From positions 1 to 29,377 of IMG/VR virus record IMGVR_UViG_3300042691_044542: a stretch of 29,377 bases of DNA, one strand, 5' to 3'. The translations under genes and the position numbers were made by a program. Under the pieces are notes generated by a model that searched no databases, was not told where the DNA came from, and saw nothing but the letters and a program-made list of their open reading frames with translations. Shown here one piece after another: positions 1 through 7,273 of this stretch. Each line of letters begins with the position of its first letter. Within the stretch, counting starts at the first letter, position 1. Source of the stretch: a virus.

Positions 1-1586
1 TACACCCACGCGAACTCAGGAGGTATCCCCATCGGCCGCGAGTGTCCGCGCAGCACGCGATCTCGGTTTGTCTCTTGTTGGTGTTTGTTTGATATTACGT
101 CGTTTGAGGCACCATTAAATTGCTTGTTCTTAAAACCCATCGCGGCAAGCATTGCATTGTTTAACTTATCTGAGTCCTTACCATAGTCATTTGATGCATC
201 ATAGAGCCAAGTTCCGATGGCGAGCGAGAGAATAAGATCGTCGTTCTCTCCCTTCATTGCCTGTGCTTTGTTCTCATTCCAGACAAATGTCTTCAACTCT
301 TCATAGAAACGAGACGAGTATATTAGAAGCTGTTTGTTTCTGATGACCTCTTCGAGCTTTGTGAGGATCTGGTTTCTTGACTTGCCGCTCGTTGTAAAAC
401 CTGCCAGCTCTGTCTCAGCAGGTGGAACATAGTCGCCGATGTAGACAGACTTGTTCTTGTTATAGTACATCTTTGGGTAGCCTAGATCTTTAAGCTTGAC
501 TATGGTTGCATATCCAAATGAGTTATTCTCAGGGCACATTAGCGCCTTATTGTACAGCAAACCATACTCATTTAAGAGTTCACCAAACTTATCTGGTGCA
601 ATCTTACCCTTGTACTCAGCGACTACTTCACCTTCAGTGCAATCGATGACGTGAAAAGTTGAGTAATCTTTCCCATCGCCTCTTGCAACGTCAGCAGAGA
701 CGATGTACTTGTGCTCTGACAGCGCGTGTTTCCAGATCCAGACATTTCTATCTGGCCCGCCGCGATCAATTGGAGGTCGTATAATCTTGCTAATCCACTT
801 GATGTCGTCGTCATTGAGGAACGTCTCACCTGACGCAGCGAAGTCACACAAGTACTCCTGAGCGATCTCTTTAGCGGATAGATTTCTTGTCTCTTTCTCG
901 AACCACGCCTGATCACGTTCAGGATGAACGTCCCAGTTCAGCCTGATGGCCTTAAATTCGTTTAAGCCCGACTCAGCCTCAGTGAAAAGCTTGTAGTATT
1001 GTCCACCCACACCGTTAGGTGTTGAAAGCACAATAGCACGACCACCAGTTGAGATCGTTGGATATAAGCCTGTCCATAGCTCATCAAAGTTTCTAACGAA
1101 TGCTGCCTCGTCGATGATCAGCAGCGACAACGACTCAGAACGACCTGCGTCTTCTGATGTGGGAACAGCCTTGATCGAAGATCCATGACTAAATTCGATC
1201 ATCTGCCGGTTGTTGAGAGTGATCTGCGGGAGCACCATCCACGGCGGAAGGTTACTCACCATTGTCTTCACTTTCTTAATGAAGTTCTGGGCAACACCCA
1301 GCTTAGTTGCGATGATGAGGATATTCTTGTCTTTCTGGAAGAGCGCAAGCCAAACAGAATATGCAGCAACAAGAGTTGACAAGCCAAGCTGCCTGCTCTT
1401 GACAATGACTGTAAATCGATTTTCTATGAAGTCATTGACGCAGTCATCTTGAAATGGGAACGTCTTAAATGGGATCGTTCCCTTAGTTGGATGCTGGATC
1501 TTTACGTAGTTATTGAAAAAATACGCCGGATCTTTGCCACAGCGTATAATCTCAGATACTTGTCTTGACTTGTTGCTCGTGTTCAT
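1..1586 (-). CDS. terL: Terminase large subunit (TerL, T4 gp17-like), 3' end beyond window
   Basis: DNA-packaging motor: an ATPase that pumps DNA into the prohead plus a nuclease that cuts the concatemer. The visible 528 residues start MNTSNKSRQV. The ATPase part has a deviant P-loop KSRQLGLST (residues 63-71), in which the basic residue precedes rather than follows the glycine, Walker B LLIIDEA (155-161) with D159/E160, and the coupling motif STPNG (188-192). The RNase H-like nuclease part shows SADVARGDGKD (D299), PENN (E353) and NDDL (D449/D450), the usual three acidic positions. The ATG overlaps the stop of the preceding gene as ATGA and has no Shine-Dalgarno of its own, so translation is probably coupled. 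The C-terminus runs off the window just after IPPEFAWV. Identity is near certain from motif order and spacing. Confidence 0.95.
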   Translation of the reverse strand, partial: MNTSNKSRQVSEIIRCGKDPAYFFNNYVKIQHPTKGTIPFKTFPFQDDCVNDFIENRFTVIVKSRQLGLSTLVAAYSVWLALFQKDKNILIIATKLGVAQNFIKKVKTMVSNLPPWMVLPQITLNNRQMIEFSHGSSIKAVPTSEDAGRSESLSLLIIDEAAFVRNFDELWTGLYPTISTGGRAIVLSTPNGVGGQYYKLFTEAESGLNEFKAIRLNWDVHPERDQAWFEKETRNLSAKEIAQEYLCDFAASGETFLNDDDIKWISKIIRPPIDRGGPDRNVWIWKHALSEHKYIVSADVARGDGKDYSTFHVIDCTEGEVVAEYKGKIAPDKFGELLNEYGLLYNKALMCPENNSFGYATIVKLKDLGYPKMYYNKNKSVYIGDYVPPAETELAGFTTSGKSRNQILTKLEEVIRNKQLLIYSSRFYEELKTFVWNENKAQAMKGENDDLILSLAIGTWLYDASNDYGKDSDKLNNAMLAAMGFKNKQFNGASNDVISNKHQQETNRDRVLRGHSRPMGIPPEFAWV

Positions 1587-1966
1587 ACATCGATTTCATA
1601 TGTCGTATTAAATCTATAGTATGCAACTTTACGTGGATTGTAAGGTGACATACTGATCAGCTCGATGCCGTTGTCAGACGTCTTCTTCTTGAGATTGAGT
1701 GTCTTACCTTCAATTCTCTTGAAATCTTTCTCAACTTGATCAATCGACTTCTTAGTAAGCTGAACTGCAGCGCGCTCCAGCTCTTTTGACTGCTCTCTCA
1801 TGGATTGCTCGGAAGCAAAGTGAACCAGCGTTGTGTACTTAACGATGAGAGAGTTGCCTTGGAGCGTCATCTTTATTGACACCGTCGGTGCATTTGTTGT
1901 TGAGCTTTTACCGAAAGTTGTGTCGATAAGCTGCCCGAGTGTATTTACTTGTTGCATTGAAAGCAT
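1583..1966 (-). CDS. Conserved-looking phage protein of unknown function, directly before terL
   Basis: A 127-residue protein I do not recognise. The N-terminal half looks beta-rich (TVSIKMTLQGNSLIVKYTT, about residues 28-46). The middle is strongly helical and charged (EQSMREQSKELERAAVQL and on to about residue 85), and the end is basic and aromatic. No signal peptide or membrane segment is visible. The chosen ATG has GAGG about eight bases upstream, better than the ATG three codons later. It follows the preceding stop by four bases and overlaps terL by four. Small terminase genes often sit here, and the helical segment could oligomerise, but the beta-rich start does not look like gp16, so I do not call it TerS. 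Confidence 0.82.
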   Translation of the reverse strand: MLSMQQVNTLGQLIDTTFGKSSTTNAPTVSIKMTLQGNSLIVKYTTLVHFASEQSMREQSKELERAAVQLTKKSIDQVEKDFKRIEGKTLNLKKKTSDNGIELISMSPYNPRKVAYYRFNTTYEIDV

Positions 1967-1970
1967 GCGA

Positions 1971-2213
1971 CTATCCTCTTAGTATATCTATTTCGTTAAG
2001 TATGTGCGATCTTCTATTAATAATTTCAGCATCCACTTCATCTCTGTTAGGACGCCATCCCATCAACCATTGTGAGCGGTTCGTCTCGGCCCACTTCATG
2101 CCACACTCCGTGCAGCACTGAAACAGCCTGTGGTAGTCAACATCATCTTGCCCAACCATCACTGTCTCACAGACAAGACAGAATAACGGAGTGACATCAG
2201 GAGTATCTGACAC
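1971..2213 (-). CDS. Small zinc-ribbon-like protein (GTG start)
   Basis: An 80-residue protein with a probable zinc site: CLVC at residues 12-15 and CCTEC at 33-37, followed by a Trp-rich stretch ending WLMGWRP and an acidic helix. Function unknown; a DNA- or protein-binding role is only an inference from the Cys pairs. The reading frame stays open upstream to an ATG at 2273, but that segment lies entirely over the 3' end of the upstream nuclease gene. The GTG at 2213 is preceded by GGAGG with five bases of spacing, an excellent ribosome binding site, so I take it as the start. The gene then overlaps the upstream stop by 17 bases. Small proteins with two Cys pairs followed by a GWRP motif seem familiar from myoviruses, but I cannot name a family. 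Confidence 0.8.
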   Translation of the reverse strand: MSDTPDVTPLFCLVCETVMVGQDDVDYHRLFQCCTECGMKWAETNRSQWLMGWRPNRDEVDAEIINRRSHILNEIDILRG

Positions 2214-5200
2214 TTGCGCCTCCGTCGATCCAGTTGATCTCAACAAAGTTGTCAACTGCATCCTTGATTGCATCTACGTGTGAGATGATGAGGATCTGGT
2301 TGAAGTGCTTCTTCAGCGACCGCAGCAGGCGCGAGCATGCTTCAAGATTGGTGTCATCAAGTGCGCCAAACCCTTCGTCAATGATGAAGATGTTGGATTT
2401 AGGCAAAGATGACATATTAATGAGAGCAACTCTTGTCGCAATTGCAGAGATCATCTTTTCCATTCCCGATCCTAGCTCAATTATCCGTCGCTTGTCACCG
2501 TAGTTAATGTAAACTTCAAGTGAGTTCGACTCCTCATCAACCTCAAGCTCGACTGTGAAATTGCAGACACCGAGTAGAATGTTCTGGATCTCAGCATTGA
2601 CAAGAGGAAGTAGTTTAGAGATTAGGCGAGAAGGGAGGCCCTTCTTTGACATGGCGACGTTGAACAACTCAAAGATCTCGAGGTCAGCAAGATCTCGCTC
2701 AAGCGTCTCCTTCTCACTCTGGAGCGTTGTGATCGATGTCTCATGAGCACCGACGTTCTTTGCATTTGTGAGCTGCAATTTACGTGTCTTCTCAAGCTCT
2801 TCTTCTACTTCCTTGATGCTGTCATAGACACCGCATAGGCTGTCTGAGTCGTTGACTACCGCACTTAGACGATCGATCTCAAGATTACATGTAGCAAGAT
2901 CTACATTGACAGTTTTAAGTGATGCCTCTGCATGCTCGATCTTCATATCAAGCTTGCTAACATCAAACTGGAGTGTTCGCTCTTCCTGGAGCATTACGTC
3001 GTATTTCTTGACCTTTTCGTCAAGATTTTGCTCGGCTATTTCGTTAATATCAGCTTGAAGCTGCTTGATGTACTTCCGCTGCTCTTCAACTTCTAGCTGC
3101 TCCTGGCCAATCTTTGACTTGCTCTCAAACGCCTTCTTGATGAATGGACACGTTGGAAATTCGTCGCCGCATGGAACAGTCGATAGAATTCCAACATCTT
3201 CATTCAGCCTTCCTAGAGATTTAAGGTGCTGTTGTAGCTCTCTATTTGCAGCTTCGAGCTTTGTCTCTAGCGACCTTTGTGATTGAACTTTCTGTCGAAG
3301 CTCATCAATAGGAAACTTTTCCTTCAGTGCACTGAACTTCTCAAGGCGAACTGTATGCTTAGCGCGCAGTGCGGAGGCATCCTCAATTTGAGATGTATAC
3401 TCCTTATGCTTCTCAGCAAGACGATCCCTGCGCTGCTCGAGTTCACGCAGCTTGACAGCTGCCTCGACTGATGTATCACCATTGATAATGACACGTAGAT
3501 CTGCTAACTTCCTAGTAAGATCACTGTGTGCATTGTCAAGTTCAGAAGTTTTCTCTCTCTCAACTGCAAGCATCTTTACAGCATCAGAAATTTTTGCATC
3601 AATCTGCTGCTTGTCTCGGCGACCTCTAAACGAGGCACGGAGAGGTACAAGATCCTCTCGTGACCGCTCATAAAGTGAGTCAAAGATGTCAAGATTAAGA
3701 AACTTTCCAATGATCTGCTTGCGGGCTGTCGACTTCTCCTCAAAGAACTTATTGAGGTTTCCTTGAGCTGCAAGCGATGTCATGAAGAAGTCATCTGCAG
3801 TTCCAATTAGCTGTCGCAGCACCTTCTCTGTCTCACGACGCTGTTCATCTGAGACGTCACTTAGCTGCATATCAGTGTCGAGTTTAGTGATGCCTAGCGT
3901 CGTGTTGACGTTGACGTCACCCTTCTTATTGACTGTCTTCTTAGTTCTGCGAGAAATCTTGTACTTGTCACCCTTGACTGTAATGTCTGCTTCAGCATCA
4001 CATGTGTCCTCCTTGTCATTGATGATGTGGAGGTTCTTGAGAGATCCTCTATCTGAGGTGTTGAAGAGACAGTAGACAAGGCTGCCAATGATGGATGACT
4101 TTCCAGCACGGTTCTTGCCAAAGATGCCTGTGATGCCAGATGACTTGGTAAAGTCAATCTCGTTATCACCGCGGAATGCAAACGTGTTCCTAAAAGCCAG
4201 CTTGTCAAGTGACCAGCTGTAGTTTCGATCCTCATCACCACCCAAATCAAGTGACTTCATGTACCTGTCGACGATTGCATCAACACGCTCAAACTTGTCT
4301 TTTGGCAACGCTGAGTCGCTGTAGAAGTCACGGATCAACTCTTTGATTGTGCTAGGCTGCCTGAGATCTGTGACGGGTGTTCCGCTTGTCTTTGCCAGGC
4401 TTTTGCCAGCGTCTAGATCTGCGATCTTATAGACAATCTCTTTAGGTGACTTCTCAGCTTGCAGCTTCGATTCAATGAGGTGCAGCGTTGTAGGTGGCAC
4501 CGGAACATCGGAGCCAATGCGGACACGTGCACCCGTAGGAGCGCTATCGATCATCTGGTAAGTTTCATCAAGATCACCGCGGTAACCGATCGTTACAAAT
4601 GGTGAGTCGTTGATGATGTGGATGAACTTACAGCTGTAATCAACTGATGACTTAATATCCCACAGCAGGCAGCCCTTGATGACATCCTCACCGTAATCCT
4701 GCTGGATGAACGACCCAGGATAGGAGATGACACCGTTGCCTGTGACATTTTGACGCTTGTGAATGTCACCCAGGAATGTGTAGTCAAACTCATCAAAGAA
4801 GCTTGCTGTCACTTCACCGTTGATCTTCCAGTCGGAGTCAGTCGATGACCCACGAACGGCACCGTGGAAGCAAGCGATGTTGATCTCACCCTTGACAGGC
4901 TTGACATCGTCCCACCCCTCCTCGTCAAAGCACGAAAAGACGCACCAGTTGATGCCAGGCAGGCCCGTCGGATAGACACCCGACTTCTTGTACAAGTAGA
5001 TGCGCTTGTTTCCCAGCGCGTTGATGATGGGTGTGATCGCATCTTGTCGGCTCTTGTTGTGGATGAGACCGTCATGATTACCCAGGATCATGTGGACAGG
5101 CGCGATCTCTGCCATCGTCTCAAAGCACCAAGTCAGAATATCAATCAGCTCTGGTGTGATGCCCTGTGTCTTGGAGTGAACGATGTCGCCACCGACGAAG

Positions 5201-5316
5201 AAGACATCAGGCTTCTCCTTTCGAGCGATGTCGAACAATCTAGTGAAACACTTCCTATACTCGTCATGTCGAGACAGGCCTCTAAAATGGATGTCTGAGA
5301 TATGGAACGCTTTCAT
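2197..5316 (-). CDS. Single-chain SbcD-SbcC (Mre11-Rad50, T4 gp47-gp46) nuclease/ATPase fusion
   Basis: One uninterrupted 1039-residue frame joins two proteins that are normally separate. Residues 1-230 are a calcineurin-like nuclease with all metal motifs: SDIH (D8, H10), GGD (D44), GNHD (N80, H81), FHG (H151) and GDIH (D184, H186). About 235-345 would be the SbcD accessory region. From about 367 comes a Rad50/SbcC ATPase with Walker A GIFGKNRAGKSS (near 397-408), two coiled-coil arms of roughly 170 residues each flanking C716/C723, a signature ELGSGMEKM, Walker B IFIIDEGFGALD (D980/E981) and switch ISHVD (H1013). The expected role is processing of DNA ends for recombination-dependent replication, and host DNA degradation. 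The ATG begins the family's usual MKxFHISDIH; its Shine-Dalgarno is weak. Nothing suggests a frameshift. Confidence 0.93.
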   Translation of the reverse strand: MKAFHISDIHFRGLSRHDEYRKCFTRLFDIARKEKPDVFFVGGDIVHSKTQGITPELIDILTWCFETMAEIAPVHMILGNHDGLIHNKSRQDAITPIINALGNKRIYLYKKSGVYPTGLPGINWCVFSCFDEEGWDDVKPVKGEINIACFHGAVRGSSTDSDWKINGEVTASFFDEFDYTFLGDIHKRQNVTGNGVISYPGSFIQQDYGEDVIKGCLLWDIKSSVDYSCKFIHIINDSPFVTIGYRGDLDETYQMIDSAPTGARVRIGSDVPVPPTTLHLIESKLQAEKSPKEIVYKIADLDAGKSLAKTSGTPVTDLRQPSTIKELIRDFYSDSALPKDKFERVDAIVDRYMKSLDLGGDEDRNYSWSLDKLAFRNTFAFRGDNEIDFTKSSGITGIFGKNRAGKSSIIGSLVYCLFNTSDRGSLKNLHIINDKEDTCDAEADITVKGDKYKISRRTKKTVNKKGDVNVNTTLGITKLDTDMQLSDVSDEQRRETEKVLRQLIGTADDFFMTSLAAQGNLNKFFEEKSTARKQIIGKFLNLDIFDSLYERSREDLVPLRASFRGRRDKQQIDAKISDAVKMLAVEREKTSELDNAHSDLTRKLADLRVIINGDTSVEAAVKLRELEQRRDRLAEKHKEYTSQIEDASALRAKHTVRLEKFSALKEKFPIDELRQKVQSQRSLETKLEAANRELQQHLKSLGRLNEDVGILSTVPCGDEFPTCPFIKKAFESKSKIGQEQLEVEEQRKYIKQLQADINEIAEQNLDEKVKKYDVMLQEERTLQFDVSKLDMKIEHAEASLKTVNVDLATCNLEIDRLSAVVNDSDSLCGVYDSIKEVEEELEKTRKLQLTNAKNVGAHETSITTLQSEKETLERDLADLEIFELFNVAMSKKGLPSRLISKLLPLVNAEIQNILLGVCNFTVELEVDEESNSLEVYINYGDKRRIIELGSGMEKMISAIATRVALINMSSLPKSNIFIIDEGFGALDDTNLEACSRLLRSLKKHFNQILIISHVDAIKDAVDNFVEINWIDGGASVRYS

Positions 5317-5354
5317 ATGTTCTAATCTTAGACAAGAAAAGCTAGATTTATATT

Positions 5355-5714
5355 TTAGTTCCTAAAGGCTTTGAGCTTGTTGCTGAAGTGCTCGATCTCA
5401 GCAATCATCTCGTCGCTTATCTGGTCGGCATCATCGTACTGGTCGTACACACCAATCGCATCTTCGATGATCTCATAGAGGCTTCTCTTGAAGAGCGCAG
5501 TTGCTGTGATTGTTCCGCTCTTCTTGCCGCCGCAGCCTCCCGGTGCTCCACCGCAACCGCAACCGCAGTCGCCGCCTTCATCTACTGTCTCGTCGCCTAC
5601 GTCACCAACGGGCGAGTCGTCTTGTGGGGTCTGCTTTGTGAAGAGTGCATCATCTGCGAGCACATCGGCCATCTCTTTGAGAATGAATCGACGAAGTTTT
5701 AGATTACTAGGCAT
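5355..5714 (-). CDS. Small acidic protein with Gly/Cys-rich linker, unknown function
   Basis: A 119-residue protein in three parts: a basic-amphipathic N-terminal helix (NLKLRRFILKEMADVLADD), an acidic stretch leading into a Gly/Cys segment (GDCGCGCGGAPGGCGG, residues 48-63, Cys 50, 52, 54, 61), and a long C-terminal helical region from about 71. Four closely spaced cysteines could bind a metal or Fe-S cluster or form disulfides, but no known cluster motif matches. The C-terminal helices faintly recall small helical domains of other phage virion proteins; that is impression only. The gene sits between primase and SbcD-SbcC, 15 bases after the primase stop, with no clear Shine-Dalgarno before its ATG. 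Its coding character is supported by an open frame filling the gap exactly. Confidence 0.82.
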   Translation of the reverse strand: MPSNLKLRRFILKEMADVLADDALFTKQTPQDDSPVGDVGDETVDEGGDCGCGCGGAPGGCGGKKSGTITATALFKRSLYEIIEDAIGVYDQYDDADQISDEMIAEIEHFSNKLKAFRN

Positions 5715-5729
5715 GCAGTTAAATATCTG

Positions 5730-6692
5730 CTATAGAATAGATCCACTTGATATCTTGCTAATTTTGTGCAGCATGCTGATCTTTGGATGCCACGCTTTTG
5801 CATCTGCTATACACTGCTTAGCAACGTCACGCGGCATCTCACCGATGTCTTTAAAACCTGTGATGTCTGCTTGACGGACCTCGACGCCGAACTTGTACAG
5901 ATCACCTGCAATCTTATGCATCTTATCCTCAACGTCGGGGTCGAGTGCCAACGTCACCGGAATATTGTTTGCCACAATCTTGGCAAAAAGTGCTGCTGAT
6001 TGCGGTAGGTACGATCCAAGTATTGGGATTGCATTCTGACCAACGTTGATCGCATCAAAGACGCCCTCGACGATCACGACGGGCTTTGACCAATCAACCA
6101 TTAAATCGTTGAAGATGATCTCTGTCTTGTTTGCTTTTGAATTGACATAGCGAGGTTTTGTGTCCTTATCAATCGAACGTGAGACGTAGTAGTTAAGATC
6201 ACCATCAGAGTCAAATGAGGGTATGATGACGCGTCTTGTAAAGCTATTCTCACTGCTGACACACATCTTCCAATACCACAGGTCGCGCTCAGTTAGGCCG
6301 CGCCGCATCAGATAGTTGTATGTCGCTCTGAAATTAGGGTTCTTAGAGTTTGCCACGAGTGCAACAGGTTGCAAACCGTCAGGCAGTGTCACAACCTCTA
6401 CAACAGGAACCTCAGATGCGTCATCGTCACTAATGCCGAAATGCTCTCTAAAAGCGACAACAACTTCGGGTGAGTAGTACTGCTTAAAGAGCGATCGAAG
6501 ATTTCCACCTTTGACACCACATACCCAGCAGTGGTACTTCCACGTCTCAACGTTGATCGACAGCTTCTTCTTGTCAGGTGTCTTACAGTTTGGGCACGGA
6601 ACAGCACAATCGTTGCCGTCTCGTGAAACTTGGATGTCACGAAATATGCCGCGCAGAAATCTTATCTTCTCGGTCGAAGTGACAGTCGTCAT
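5730..6692 (-). CDS. DnaG-type DNA primase (T4 gp61-like)
   Basis: Makes RNA primers for lagging-strand synthesis, normally together with a replicative helicase that is not in this window. The 320 residues contain an N-terminal zinc-binding domain, CPNC (33-36) and HCWVC (54-58); a catalytic core with RRVIIPSFDSDGDLNYYVSRS (about 153-173), a typical primase core stretch; and a TOPRIM fold with VVIVEGVFDA (E209) and LALDPDVED (D251, D253), then KDIGE. It is short, like phage primases, and lacks a bacterial C-terminal helicase-binding domain. The start agrees with the beginning of the zinc domain; the ribosome binding site is poor. It follows the resolvase gene by 20 bases in the same direction. 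Confidence 0.91.
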   Translation of the reverse strand: MTTVTSTEKIRFLRGIFRDIQVSRDGNDCAVPCPNCKTPDKKKLSINVETWKYHCWVCGVKGGNLRSLFKQYYSPEVVVAFREHFGISDDDASEVPVVEVVTLPDGLQPVALVANSKNPNFRATYNYLMRRGLTERDLWYWKMCVSSENSFTRRVIIPSFDSDGDLNYYVSRSIDKDTKPRYVNSKANKTEIIFNDLMVDWSKPVVIVEGVFDAINVGQNAIPILGSYLPQSAALFAKIVANNIPVTLALDPDVEDKMHKIAGDLYKFGVEVRQADITGFKDIGEMPRDVAKQCIADAKAWHPKISMLHKISKISSGSIL

Positions 6693-6712
6693 ATCTTAAT
6701 AGTAAGATACGT

Positions 6713-7273
6713 CTACTCTTTGTTCAACCAGCCTGCTCGAGCCAGCACATATGCATCTGACATATCATAGCACGATGTCTGGACGCCACCCGTCTTTGTG
6801 GTGGGCCACTCAATGTCAATTTGAGGTTTGACGAACTCGAAGATCTGCTGCTTCGTGGACACTTCTGACTTTCGGTCAAGCTTGATACCCAGCTTCGACC
6901 TTGCTGACGTGGCATTGAGAAAGACGGGTTTTGTCTTGCAAACTTCGTAAGAGATCAGAGACGCTGCGCCATTAAAACGAGCGAGTGTATTGATCGTCTT
7001 AGCAGATGACATGCCTGGCCGGAATGCTTGCAAGTTCTCCTCGATGCAGATCTTCTTGATGCCCACATGCCTTGCAAAAACTGCCGAGAGTGCGGTCCTA
7101 TAAGCATCACACTTATCGAAGAAGTCATCAAGCTTGTCAAGCTTAAAATTTCCTACCTCAACTACTCTGCCCACATCTGTCGTCACAATCGCGTAGCCTG
7201 TGCATGACGTCGAGATGTCGAGGCCGAGGATCGTATCACATGTCGTACTTAATTCTAAAGAGAAACTCTTCAT
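6713..7273 (-). CDS. RuvC-like Holliday junction resolvase
   Basis: Cleaves four-way DNA junctions. The 186 residues show the RNase H-fold pattern of RuvC: ILGLDISTSCTGYAIV (D19) on the first strand, KICIEENL (E78/E79), and the C-terminal pair YDMSDAYVLARAG (D170, D173). Length is close to bacterial RuvC. T4 uses the unrelated endonuclease VII (gp49) for branched DNA, so this phage would use a different nuclease for the job. The start ATG lies 38 bases inside the end of the preceding tail gene, with AAGAGG four to five bases before it; the next in-frame choices would cut into the first strand. The location in the late-looking structural operon suggests it clears junctions before packaging. 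Confidence 0.88.
   Translation of the reverse strand: MKSFSLELSTTCDTILGLDISTSCTGYAIVTTDVGRVVEVGNFKLDKLDDFFDKCDAYRTALSAVFARHVGIKKICIEENLQAFRPGMSSAKTINTLARFNGAASLISYEVCKTKPVFLNATSARSKLGIKLDRKSEVSTKQQIFEFVKPQIDIEWPTTKTGGVQTSCYDMSDAYVLARAGWLNKE

Noticed and set aside
63-1452. Open frames on either strand across the terL region (for example 623-916 minus and 1185-1379 plus).
   Set aside because: They overlap the well-supported terL frame and have no recognisable motif or ribosome site.
2214-2273. Longer N-terminus for the zinc-ribbon gene from the ATG at 2273.
   Set aside because: It lies wholly within the nuclease gene, while the GTG at 2213 has an ideal GGAGG site.
4864-5298. A 144-codon plus-strand frame opposite the nuclease domain.
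   Set aside because: It is antisense to a motif-complete nuclease, in a region where every other gene is on the minus strand, and has no plausible protein features.
5345-5352. T4 late-promoter-like octamer (TATAAATC on the minus strand) upstream of the SbcD-SbcC gene.
   Set aside because: One base off the T4 consensus, in an AT-rich 38-base gap, and no late sigma factor gene is seen in the window. The distance to the start is plausible, but chance occurrence is likely.
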